Below, piece by piece: positions 1-8,031 of a DNA stretch of 8,031 nt; the first letter of the stretch is position 1; the number at the start of each line of letters is the position of its first letter. The notes beneath the pieces were generated by a model. The model had not been told where the DNA came from, did not search any database, and worked only from the letters and a program-made list of their open reading frames with translations. A program made the translations under genes and the position numbers. The stretch is from Acidobacteriota bacterium (GTDB taxonomy: Bacteria > Acidobacteriota > Polarisedimenticolia > Gp22-AA2): the NCBI GenBank assembly GCA_027297005.1, contig JAPUIN010000084.1, positions 1 to 8,031 of the forward strand, in the 5' to 3' direction.

Positions 1-477
1 ACGGGCGCGAGTCGCATCCTGGCGTATGCCGAAGGGGATGCCCTTGACCAGCTCATCGCGAAGCGATGGAAGGCCCGGGAGTTCGAAAGCGGGGACGACC
101 AGACGGAGATCAGCGCCTTCGTGTTCCACCGTTGCGGCCGGCCCCTGGTGGACATCCGCAAGGCGTGGAGGACGGCCTGCATGGCCGCAGGAGTGTCGGG
201 GCGGCGTTTCCATGATCTGCGGCGCAGCGCCGTCCGTGACATGGTGCGGGCCGGCGTCCCGGAGACTGTGGCTATGTCAGTCACAGGCCACAGGACCCGG
301 AGCGTGTTCGATCGCTACGACATCACCACTGGAGACGACCAGCGGGACGCCCTCGAGCGGACGGCGGCGTACCGGCAAACGATGCCATCCGGGCAGAACG
401 TGGTGACGATGAAGGGCAGGGATGATCGGCCCACTCGGATCGAACAGGCACAATTCAGGCACAATCCAGGAAAATGA
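1..477 (+). CDS. Tyrosine recombinase/integrase, C-terminal part (5' end outside window)
   Basis: The frame is open from base 1 to a TGA at 475-477, giving 158 residues of the catalytic domain of a phage-type integrase; the N-terminal DNA-binding part lies off the left edge. Visible catalytic motifs are HDLRR (His71, Arg74 of the fragment), TGH with His97, and FDRY with Tyr106 as the likely nucleophile. The stretch between them (AVRDMVRAGVPETVAMSVTG) matches the usual layout of site-specific tyrosine recombinases. The first catalytic Arg and the Lys should lie upstream and cannot be checked. The tail after Tyr106 is about 52 residues, somewhat long, and its 3' end contains an 11-bp tandem repeat. 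The gene runs toward the 3' end of an initiator tRNA 55 bases away, which suggests that it belongs to an element integrated at that tRNA. Family assignment is firm; the element type is unknown. Confidence 0.9.
   Translation, partial: TGASRILAYAEGDALDQLIAKRWKAREFESGDDQTEISAFVFHRCGRPLVDIRKAWRTACMAAGVSGRRFHDLRRSAVRDMVRAGVPETVAMSVTGHRTRSVFDRYDITTGDDQRDALERTAAYRQTMPSGQNVVTMKGRDDRPTRIEQAQFRHNPGK
445..470. repeat. 11-bp tandem repeat at integrase 3' end
   Basis: The unit CAGGCACAAT plus one variable base is present at 445-455 and 456-466, followed by a partial third copy, CAGG, at 467-470. It lies inside the integrase coding sequence, about 63 bases from the tRNA 3' end. The 11-base period is close to one DNA helical turn, so proteins bound to each copy would face the same side. 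Near an attachment site such repeats can be arm-type integrase or excisionase sites; that role is inference only. Confidence 0.6.
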
Positions 478-502
478 GAAGGGCGGCCAAGTCGGCCGCC
501 CT
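471..502 (-). terminator. Intrinsic terminator between tRNA-fMet and integrase, possibly bidirectional
   Basis: A perfect 8-bp GC stem (GGGCGGCC at 481-488, GGCCGCCC at 494-501) with a 5-base loop is flanked by one extra A-T pair. Read on the minus strand it is followed by a T-rich stretch (TTCTCATTTT, 471-480), which fits an intrinsic terminator about 30 bases downstream of the tRNA CCA end. Read on the plus strand the hairpin starts 3 bases after the integrase stop and is followed by TCTCTATGTT, so it may also end integrase transcription, though less well. Confidence 0.75.
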
Positions 503-532
503 CTCTATGTTGCTGTGAAACTTGAAGATATT

Positions 533-609
<77 letters not shown>

Positions 610-619
610 TCGGAACCGG

Positions 620-646
620 ATTATAGCCCAGCCGCTCCGGCCGCTG

Positions 647-650
<4 letters not shown>
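620..650 (-). promoter_or_regulatory. Consensus promoter for tRNA-fMet
   Basis: On the minus strand a perfect TTGACA (-35, 645-650) and a perfect TATAAT (-10, 620-625) are separated by 19 bases, slightly longer than the ideal 17. Transcription should start near 612-614, a few bases before the tRNA at 609. The -35 hexamer contains the TGA stop codon of the upstream ftsB gene (647-649), so coding end and promoter are fused. Confidence 0.8.
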
Positions 651-3731
<3,081 letters not shown>

Positions 3732-3762
3732 AAGCCGTCATCCTGCGGGTGCGTCGCTCTCG

Positions 3763-3792
3763 TTGACATTCCGGGAAAGCGATTCCTATAAT
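3763..3792 (+). promoter_or_regulatory. Consensus promoter of cutA
   Basis: A perfect TTGACA (3763-3768) and a perfect TATAAT (3787-3792) are separated by 18 bases. The predicted transcription start, 6-8 bases after the -10 box, falls at 3798-3800, on or next to the GTG start codon of cutA at 3800. The box pair lies in the 68-base divergent gap between the phosphohexomutase gene and cutA. Confidence 0.85.
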
Positions 3793-3799
3793 CCGCCAC

Positions 3800-4141
3800 G
3801 TGAGCGACACCCCGATCCTCGTCGTCCTGTGCACGGTTTCGTCCGATCAGGAGGGACGCACGATCGCCGGCGCCCTGGTGGAGCGCAGGCAGGCCGCCTG
3901 CGTCAACCTGATCCCCCGGATCCGATCGATCTTTCGCTGGAAGGGGAAGGTCTGCGACGAGGAGGAGGGTCTGCTGATCGTGAAGACGACACCGGCCATG
4001 CTCGAGAACGTCCGGCAGACGATCCGGGATCTGCACTCCTATGATCTCCCCGAAATCCTCGCCCTCCCGGTGGCCGGCGGAGACTCTGGCTACATCGACT
4101 GGGTCGCCGGAGAGGTCGGTCCTCAGACCGGGCCGTCCTGA
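3800..4141 (+). CDS. cutA: CutA-family divalent-ion tolerance protein
   Basis: A 113-residue protein covering the whole CutA domain. Recognisable elements are the first strand ILVVLCTVSSDQEG, the RRQAACVNLIP segment (CutA proteins usually have xKLAACVNIIP here), the SIFRWKGKV strand-turn, EGLLIVKTT, and the C-terminal signature DLPEILALPVAGGDSGYIDWV. CutA proteins form very stable trimers with a PII-like ferredoxin fold; the genetic link to copper tolerance in E. coli is old and the biochemical role remains uncertain. GTG at 3800 is the only start that keeps the first strand: the codons just upstream are not start codons. There is no room for a Shine-Dalgarno sequence after the predicted transcription start, so the message is probably leaderless. 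It is divergent from the mutase operon and convergent with the next gene, 17 bases apart, with no clear terminator between. Confidence 0.92.
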   Translation: MSDTPILVVLCTVSSDQEGRTIAGALVERRQAACVNLIPRIRSIFRWKGKVCDEEEGLLIVKTTPAMLENVRQTIRDLHSYDLPEILALPVAGGDSGYIDWVAGEVGPQTGPS

Positions 4142-4158
4142 GAGCCTCGTTGGAATGG

Positions 4159-4644
4159 TCAGCGGTGGTTGAGGCGACGGAACGCCGTCAGGAAGCACCC
4201 GTGAATCGACATCTTCTGTCCCTCGGACGTCAGGTAGATGCGATCCATCTCCTTGAGATAGACGGACGGTGACCGGCGGGGGTGATGATCGCCGACGAAC
4301 TTCACGAGAAAGGCGAGCTGTTCGGGAGGCGTGCGACCATCAGACGGGAGCGACAGCCGCAGGCGTGACGCGATCTCTTCCAGTGTGAGAACGGCCCCCT
4401 CGACGAAGGTGAACCGCTCGCGTCCGTTCATGTCACGCCAGCGTTCGAAATCGAGGTCCTTGCTCAGCGGTGGCTCCGGGACCGAGGGTCCGGCGTTGAT
4501 GAGCGGCGCCTCCTCCTCGACCTCTTCTTCCTCCTCGTCTCCAAACAATGAGGGCTCATCCTGGGCCAGCAGGGTCGGTCCCGCAACGAGGGCGAGTCCG
4601 AGCAGAGCGGCCAGCAGAGCCGGTGGTAAGCGAATCGTGCTCAT
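4159..4644 (-). CDS. Secreted protein of unknown function with acidic run
   Basis: I do not recognise a family. The 161-residue product begins with a signal peptide: Arg at position 5, a hydrophobic core at about 9-26 (ALLAALLGLALVAGPTLLA), and a likely signal peptidase I site after LLA at 27. The mature N-terminus has a run of ten residues, nine acidic (36-45), then a Pro-rich linker (about 48-62) and a compact domain with WRDMNGRERFTFVEGAVLTLEEIASRL (69-95) and a conserved-looking C-terminus around KMSIHGCFLTAFRRLNHR, containing the single cysteine (150). A strong AGGGAGGA ribosome site lies just before the ATG at 4644, and a promoter is visible further upstream. The low-complexity part suggests a flexible tether between export site and folded domain. 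Existence as a gene is well supported by signal peptide, ribosome site and promoter; function is open. Confidence 0.78.
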   Translation of the reverse strand: MSTIRLPPALLAALLGLALVAGPTLLAQDEPSLFGDEEEEEVEEEAPLINAGPSVPEPPLSKDLDFERWRDMNGRERFTFVEGAVLTLEEIASRLRLSLPSDGRTPPEQLAFLVKFVGDHHPRRSPSVYLKEMDRIYLTSEGQKMSIHGCFLTAFRRLNHR

Positions 4645-4700
4645 TCCATCCTCCCTGTCCGAGGCCTGATGCGCGCGGTTCGAGGCGCGATCGTCAGGCC

Positions 4701-4729
4701 ATTCTAGCGGTGTGGGGGGGCCGCTTCAA
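4701..4729 (-). promoter_or_regulatory. Probable promoter of the secreted acidic-run protein gene
   Basis: On the minus strand TTGAAG (4724-4729) and TAGAAT (4701-4706) are separated by exactly 17 bases. Each hexamer differs from consensus at one or two positions. Transcription would start near 4694, leaving a leader of about 50 bases before the ATG at 4644. The spacer is nearly all C on this strand and includes a seven-C run. Confidence 0.6.
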
Positions 4730-4781
4730 CCCCCGGGGGGTCTGAGGCATCCCCAGTGGATGGTGAGCAGGAGGGGCGGAG

Positions 4782-5921
4782 TCAGGCGGCGCGAAGCGCC
4801 TGATCGAGGTCGGCGATCAGATCTTCGACGTCCTCGCAACCGATGGAGATGCGGGCCAGGGCATCGGTCAGGCCGAGCGCATCGCGCTGCTCCTTCGGGA
4901 CCGCGGCATGGGTCATCGTGGAGGGCTGGCAGACGAGGGTCTCGATGCCGCCCAGGCTCTCCGCCAGGGCACAGAGCTTCAGGCTGTTGAAGAACCGTTC
5001 AGCGTCGGTGGCGCTCTTGAGGAAGAAGGAGATCATCCCCCCGAACCCGCTCGCCTGTCTCCGGGCCAGATCATGCTGTGGGTGGGAGGGGAGGCCGGGA
5101 TAGAGGACCTTCTCGACCCTGGGATGCCCATCGAGGAACTCCGCGACCTGGCGGCCATTCTCCTCATGCGCCCGCATCCGCAGGGGCAACGTCTTGATGC
5201 CGCGCAGAACCAGCCACGAATCGAATGGACCCAGGATGGCGCCGGCGGTGTTCTGGACAAATTTGATCCGCTCGGCGTGCTCCGGACGGGCCAGGATCAC
5301 AGCCCCCCCCACGCTGTCGGAATGGCCGTTCAGATATTTCGTCGTGCTGTGCACGACCACATCCGCACCGAGCTTCAGCGGCTTCTGCAGGCACGGCGTG
5401 AGAAAGGTGTTGTCGACCACGGAAATCAGCCCGCGATCGCGGCAGATCCTGGCGGTCTCGGCGATATCGGTGAGGGTCATGATCGGGTTGGTGGGGGTCT
5501 CGACGTAGACCATCTTCGTGTTCCCGCGAATGGCCCCCTCCAGGCGCTCGATCGACGAGGTGTCGACGTAGCTGAACGACAGCCCGAAGTCCTCCATCAC
5601 CCGGGAGAACAGCCGGTAGGTGCCGCCGTAGACATTGTCGCTCACGACCACGTGGTCCCCCGATTTCAGGAGGGACATCACGGCGGTGATCCCGGCCATC
5701 CCCGAGGCGAACGCATAGGCCGCGTGACCCTCCTCCAGGACACTGAGGTTCTCCTCGAGCGCCGATCGGGTCGGGTTGATCGAGCGGGCATAGTCGTACC
5801 CCTTGTCCCGGCCGAGCGCCTCATAAACGTAGGTCGAGGTCTGATAGATGGGGGTCATGATGGCCCCCGTAGCCGGGTCGGGGCGGACCCCGGCGTGGAT
5901 GGCGTCGGTCGCGATGCCCAT
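4782..5921 (-). CDS. metB: Cystathionine gamma-synthase/gamma-lyase family PLP enzyme
   Basis: A fold-type I PLP enzyme of the Cys/Met metabolism family, 379 residues from the chosen start. Numbering from the upstream GTG at 5930 (three residues longer), the landmarks are TPIYQTSTYV near the N-terminus, YDYARSINPTR (45-55), the phosphate-binding SGMAG (76-80), the ring-stacking Tyr in DNVYGGTYRLF, the cofactor Asp173 in VVDNTF, the Schiff-base Lys198 in HSTTKYLNGHSD, SLGGIETLVCQPSTMTHA, and RISIGCEDVEDL near the end. The Glu in SLGGIE and the YGGT loop fit cystathionine gamma-synthase or gamma-lyase rather than methionine gamma-lyase, but the two reactions cannot be separated by sequence reading. 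The ATG at 5921 is preferred over the GTG at 5930 because a GAGGTGAT ribosome site lies 8 bases before it and overlaps the GTG. No synthase partner genes are in the window. Confidence 0.92.
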   Translation of the reverse strand: MGIATDAIHAGVRPDPATGAIMTPIYQTSTYVYEALGRDKGYDYARSINPTRSALEENLSVLEEGHAAYAFASGMAGITAVMSLLKSGDHVVVSDNVYGGTYRLFSRVMEDFGLSFSYVDTSSIERLEGAIRGNTKMVYVETPTNPIMTLTDIAETARICRDRGLISVVDNTFLTPCLQKPLKLGADVVVHSTTKYLNGHSDSVGGAVILARPEHAERIKFVQNTAGAILGPFDSWLVLRGIKTLPLRMRAHEENGRQVAEFLDGHPRVEKVLYPGLPSHPQHDLARRQASGFGGMISFFLKSATDAERFFNSLKLCALAESLGGIETLVCQPSTMTHAAVPKEQRDALGLTDALARISIGCEDVEDLIADLDQALRAA

Positions 5922-5925
5922 TCGG

Positions 5926-5933
5926 ATCACCTC
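5926..5933 (-). promoter_or_regulatory. Ribosome binding site deciding the metB start
   Basis: GAGGTGAT closely matches the anti-Shine-Dalgarno complement. Its GAGG ends 8 bases before the ATG at 5921. It overlaps the alternative GTG codon at 5930, which would then have no ribosome site of its own, so the shorter start is favoured. Confidence 0.7.
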
Positions 5934-5951
5934 ATCCGGATCGGAGAGCCG

Positions 5952-5967
5952 AAAAGATCCCGGATCT
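5952..5967 (-). terminator. Weak candidate terminator after the FxLYD-like gene
   Basis: On the minus strand AGATC-CGG-GATCT forms a 5-bp stem, extendable by G-U pairs, followed directly by TTT. It lies about 20 bases after the stop of the FxLYD-like gene and before metB. The stem is short, so it may be weak or accidental. Confidence 0.3.
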
Positions 5968-5986
5968 CCCCGTTCCGCTCAGTGCG

Positions 5987-6436
5987 TCAGCCGATCTCCA
6001 GGAGGATGTGGAACTGCGAGGCCTGCTCGAGGCGCTGGGTCGTATGCTTGAACTCGACTTCGAACTCGGCGGTATCGCCAGGATCGATGGTGCCGACCCG
6101 CGTGCTCGTGGTGCCGGCCCCGATGAGACGGGAGTCTTTGTCGTACAGGGCCACGGCGAGCGCGACCCCAATCTGTCGCACCGATCCGTTCTTCACCCTG
6201 ACCGTCGCCTTGTAGCCGGTCTTGATCCCCAACAGGGTCGACGGCCAGTGAAATTTGATCTGCTCGGCCTGCACGTCGATCACGGCGAGATCGAGGGCCA
6301 GCCATTTGTTCGGCTCGAGCTTGTACCGGGCGGAATTGCCGGCCGTGCCGGCCGGTCCGATCGCCGTGATCAGGGCGATGACGGTCGCCAGCACGATATG
6401 GAACGCGGTCTTCCCGGGACGACGCGGGACATTCAT
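5987..6436 (-). CDS. Exported FxLYD-like domain protein
   Basis: The 149-residue product has a basic N-terminus (RRPGK) and a hydrophobic segment at about 11-30 (AFHIVLATVIALITAIGPAG), either a cleaved signal peptide or an anchor. The rest is a beta-rich domain with TVRVKNGSVRQIGVALAVALYDKDSRLIGAG (78-108), a Thr/Ser strand, IDPGDTAEFEVEF (117-129) and FHILLEIG at the end. The alternation of a 'VKN' strand, a 'ALYDKDxxLI' strand and a 'PGDTAxFxV' strand resembles FxLYD and related immunoglobulin-like domains of cell-surface proteins; this is a pattern judgement, not a search result. The frame is open further upstream to 6523 but that part overlaps the neighbouring gene, and a GAGGTG site (6441-6446) lies 4 bases before the ATG at 6436. 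The protein probably acts outside the cytoplasmic membrane; its partner or ligand is unknown. Confidence 0.78.
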   Translation of the reverse strand: MNVPRRPGKTAFHIVLATVIALITAIGPAGTAGNSARYKLEPNKWLALDLAVIDVQAEQIKFHWPSTLLGIKTGYKATVRVKNGSVRQIGVALAVALYDKDSRLIGAGTTSTRVGTIDPGDTAEFEVEFKHTTQRLEQASQFHILLEIG

Positions 6437-6465
6437 CGGGCACCTCGGGAACGGCGGGGAGCGCC

Positions 6466-6481
6466 GCGGCGGGGCCGCCGC
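6466..6481 (-). other. Short GC hairpin between two small genes
   Basis: GCGGCG and CGCCGC form a 6-bp stem with a 4-base loop, beginning just after the stop of the duplicated-domain gene and ending some 20 bases before the ribosome site of the FxLYD-like gene. There is no T tract, so it is not a standard terminator; it may shape the transcript if the two genes are cotranscribed. In DNA this GC-rich it could be accidental. Confidence 0.3.
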
Positions 6482-6482
6482 A

Positions 6483-6881
6483 TCACTCCTCGAAATTGAT
6501 CTGCTTGACCGACGAGTTGACAATAAAAATGCGCATGTTGTTCTCCTGCGCGTCGGCGGGAACGAAATAGAATCCCAGGCTGTTGGCGGAGTATTCCTCG
6601 GTGAACCCCCAGATCTTCTCGCCGTCCCTGAACTCGACGATCGTTCTCTGGCCCTGGTTCCCTCCGGCGCCGAACCGCTTGGCGCGGTCGACCTGCCGGC
6701 GCATCGACCCGTAGTCCTTCACGTAGAAGAGAGCCTTCAGCTCGTCGAGGCGAATCGGGGTGGGGATACCTCCCCCCTCGCTGGGCAGCAGATGGAAGTT
6801 GTCCACATCGGGCTTGAAGTCGTGCGTGTAGCCTCGCTGGGTCTTGCCGTTCCTGAAATGCGCGACGACCTTTTCCTGCAT
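6483..6881 (-). CDS. Small cytoplasmic protein with two internal ~50-residue repeats
   Basis: 132 residues, without signal peptide or membrane segment. The two halves look like copies of one unit: residues 4-31 (KVVAHFRNGKTQRGYTHDF...NFHLLP) and 79-108 (RTIVEFRDGEKIWGFTEEY...GFYFVP) share V-x-F-R-[ND]-G-x4-G-[YF]-T-x-[DE]-[FY] and then an aromatic strand ending in Pro. The first copy ends with IRLDELKALFYVKDY, the second with NNMRIFIVNSSVKQINFEE; a basic, Gly-rich linker (61-78) joins them. I recall similar uncharacterised proteins in GC-rich environmental bacteria but cannot name the family safely. The folds may be small beta barrels. The ATG at 6881 was chosen over one four codons upstream because a GGAGG (6887-6891) lies 5 bases before it. 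No clear promoter was found in the 170-base gap upstream. It is likely a real gene; its function is unknown. Confidence 0.75.
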   Translation of the reverse strand: MQEKVVAHFRNGKTQRGYTHDFKPDVDNFHLLPSEGGGIPTPIRLDELKALFYVKDYGSMRRQVDRAKRFGAGGNQGQRTIVEFRDGEKIWGFTEEYSANSLGFYFVPADAQENNMRIFIVNSSVKQINFEE

Positions 6882-6886
6882 CCCCT

Positions 6887-6891
6887 CCTCC
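6887..6891 (-). promoter_or_regulatory. Ribosome binding site deciding the start of the repeated-domain gene
   Basis: GGAGG ends 5 bases before the ATG at 6881 and lies inside the first codons that would follow the alternative ATG at 6893. That upstream ATG is preceded only by GC-rich sequence with no ribosome site. Confidence 0.65.
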
Positions 6892-7051
6892 ATACCGCGG
6901 GTTCGGGCCGAAGCGGCCGCCCCGGGCCCGACAGTATCTCACAATCCGCTTCGAGATTGATCCGCCGGTTCAGCGTGTCGAGGACCGGGGGAATGACGGG
7001 GTGAGGATCGGTGCCCGGGAACAATGCGTTGACGGAGCACAACCAAAGTGA

Positions 7052-7825
7052 CTATCTGGATACGGTGACGATCGCCCCGCCATCATCGCAGACGATACCG
7101 AGGTCCATTGAGCCGTTGAGGACCGAGCAGTCTCCGGTCATGCCCGTATCCTGCAAGCTGATGATCTGGAGTTCGCTTTCGCCGGCCGCGGCGCCCAGAA
7201 TCATGAGGCGCAGAAGGAGGATCGTCCCCGCCATCCCCCCTTGGTCGTAGGAGGCACAGAGCCCGCTCTGACCGGCCGCCATCCCAGTCAGGAGATCCCC
7301 CGTCACGGATGCAGCGCTGCTGTTATCGAGGCAGAAGGGACCGTCGGTTCCGATGATTTCCATAGCAGGTGTGTCGCACATACCTGTATTGGAGTTGAAG
7401 TCGTTCATGAGGCAACACTTGTCGGTTGGGTCGTCGAATTCGTGAGTTGGAGGGCAGGGGTATGCGGGACAGAATGCAGTGGAAGACGAACATTCTCCGA
7501 AAGGAGCGATAGAACCCTGAGGATCCCTGTCGAGAGGTAGAATACTCACCTGGATGATGCTCGGATCGAAGATGAAGTGGAGATTGATGGCGTCGAACTG
7601 CAGCCCGGCGTCCGATTCCAGCATCACGTTGACGACCACGACGTTGCCGGCGGAGGAGGAATCTTCTACGAAATATAGGGTGTTCGGTGCGGCGCTGGGG
7701 TTGATGTTGATATTTGTTGTGAGGCCCCGGATCGTCACGCCCCTGTCGTCGCCGCTGCAGGCGAGGGGCGCGACGCAGACGACTGCCACGAGCAGTGCGC
7801 GCATCGTGTTTCCCAATCTCGACAT
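7052..7825 (-). CDS. Lipoprotein with cohesin-like domain and Cys-rich insert
   Basis: The 257-residue product starts with a lipoprotein signal: basic residues, hydrophobic LLVAVVCVAP, and a lipobox LAC with Cys23, followed by SGDD. Residues about 48-95 (NTLYFVED...VVVVNVMLESDAGLQFDAINLHFIFDPSIIQV) and 197-223 (GGMAGTILLLRLMILGAAAGESELQIIS) resemble the first and late strands of cohesin-type beta-sandwich domains, where a partly exposed sheet binds partners. Between them lies an insert (about 108-195) holding eight of the ten mature cysteines other than the lipidated one, including CPAYPCPP and a CC pair, so disulfides are likely. No dockerin or enzyme domain is present. The start at 7825 is supported by the signal peptide, a GGGAGG motif 10 bases upstream and a good promoter; the frame stays open to 7987 but that part is not signal-like. 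The fold call is by pattern only. Confidence 0.75.
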   Translation of the reverse strand: MSRLGNTMRALLVAVVCVAPLACSGDDRGVTIRGLTTNININPSAAPNTLYFVEDSSSAGNVVVVNVMLESDAGLQFDAINLHFIFDPSIIQVSILPLDRDPQGSIAPFGECSSSTAFCPAYPCPPTHEFDDPTDKCCLMNDFNSNTGMCDTPAMEIIGTDGPFCLDNSSAASVTGDLLTGMAAGQSGLCASYDQGGMAGTILLLRLMILGAAAGESELQIISLQDTGMTGDCSVLNGSMDLGIVCDDGGAIVTVSR

Positions 7826-7857
7826 GTAGCGACGGCCTCCCTCACGGAATTCCTGGA

Positions 7858-7886
7858 AGTATACCGGGCGGATCCGGTGCTCGCAA
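7858..7886 (-). promoter_or_regulatory. Promoter of the lipoprotein gene
   Basis: On the minus strand TTGCGA (7881-7886) and TATACT (7858-7863) are separated by 17 bases. The transcription start would be near 7851, leaving a leader of about 26 bases that contains the GGGAGG ribosome site. Confidence 0.65.
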
Positions 7887-8031
7887 CCGACCAGTGGCGG
7901 GTCGTCGCACATCTGCTGAGATATCACCGCGCGGTGAGCGTCCGCCGGTGGACGGGGGGGGGACGAGGAGGGATAGGGCCGGAACACGTTTTCGTGATCA
8001 ATCAGGGGATCCCGCCGGCCTCCCGAAGACA
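7887..8031. other. Right-edge sequence without a recognisable gene
   Basis: Beyond the lipoprotein promoter there is no gene I can support. The stretch holds the 14-bp palindrome and a run of nine G (7954-7962), a place where length errors in the assembly are likely. Minus-strand coding frames here give proline- and arginine-rich low-complexity translations typical of shadows in GC-rich DNA. Confidence 0.5.
7924..7937. promoter_or_regulatory. 14-bp perfect palindrome upstream of the lipoprotein promoter
   Basis: TCACCGCGCGGTGA reads the same on both strands. It lies 37 bases upstream of the -35 box of the lipoprotein promoter, where an activator or a divergent regulator could bind. A palindrome of this length could occur by chance about once in a window of this size, so a regulatory role is only possible. 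Confidence 0.3.

Noticed and set aside
3732..3799. Promoter for the mutase operon in the divergent gap
   Set aside because: No pair of hexamers with proper spacing on the minus strand; the good boxes here read toward cutA only.
4714..4740. G-rich/C-rich stem (GGGGG with CCCCC) after metB as a terminator
   Set aside because: The stem is made of homopolymer runs that can pair in many registers, there is no T tract, and the same bases fit better as the promoter spacer of the next gene.
4908..6215. A 435-codon open frame on the plus strand opposite metB
   Set aside because: Antisense to an intact PLP enzyme gene with all catalytic motifs; no recognisable domain and no supporting start signals.
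6737..7042. A minus-strand frame beginning in the gap before the repeated-domain gene, with a short protein-like stretch (LDTLNRRINLEADCEIL)
   Set aside because: It starts at a weak TTG without a ribosome site and continues out of frame through the real gene; the protein-like part is only about 20 residues.
6894..7051. Possible -10 box (GATACT on the minus strand) for the repeated-domain gene
   Set aside because: No acceptable -35 hexamer at 16-18 bases; the gap also holds a short GGCCG/CGGCC hairpin but nothing I can call regulatory.

Overview
This is a GC-rich bacterial chromosomal window. It carries a core-metabolism block, the edge of a probable integrated element, and a group of poorly characterised secreted or cytoplasmic proteins. 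The organism cannot be named from the sequence. The GC content, the mixture of Gram-negative-style lipoprotein and secreted proteins, and the family look of several genes would fit an uncultured Acidobacteriota or a deltaproteobacteria-like lineage; this is a low-confidence impression.

Left edge (1-650): the C-terminal half of a tyrosine recombinase runs rightward and stops 55 bases short of the CCA end of an initiator tRNA-Met gene on the opposite strand. A strong GC hairpin lies between them. This is the usual arrangement where an integrative element (prophage, ICE or island) sits at a tRNA 3' end. The element would extend to the left, outside the window. Short tandem 11-bp repeats lie at the end of the integrase gene. 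The tRNA promoter has perfect TTGACA and TATAAT boxes, and its -35 box contains the stop codon of ftsB.

Metabolic operon (647-3731, minus strand): a phosphohexomutase, enolase and an FtsB/DivIC-like division protein are packed with a 5-base gap and then a 4-base ATGA overlap, so they are probably cotranscribed and partly translationally coupled. Sugar-phosphate interconversion and glycolysis are thus linked to a septum protein, and transcription can run on into the initiator tRNA.

Middle (3763-4644): cutA is transcribed in the opposite direction from a near-ideal sigma-70-type promoter placed so close to its GTG start that the mRNA should be leaderless. It converges on a gene for a small secreted protein of unknown function with an acidic run, which has its own recognisable promoter.

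Right part (4782-7825, minus strand): a PLP-dependent cystathionine gamma-synthase/lyase, a secreted FxLYD-like protein, a small cytoplasmic protein built of two copies of one ~50-residue unit, and a lipoprotein with a cohesin-like fold interrupted by a cysteine-rich insert. The lipoprotein has its own promoter and a 14-bp palindrome upstream. These genes share direction but have gaps of 46-170 bases, so they need not be one operon.

No CRISPR array, insertion sequence or defence system is visible. The most unusual points are the element/tRNA junction, an initiator tRNA with C72 instead of the usual A72, the predicted leaderless cutA message, and the internally duplicated small protein.
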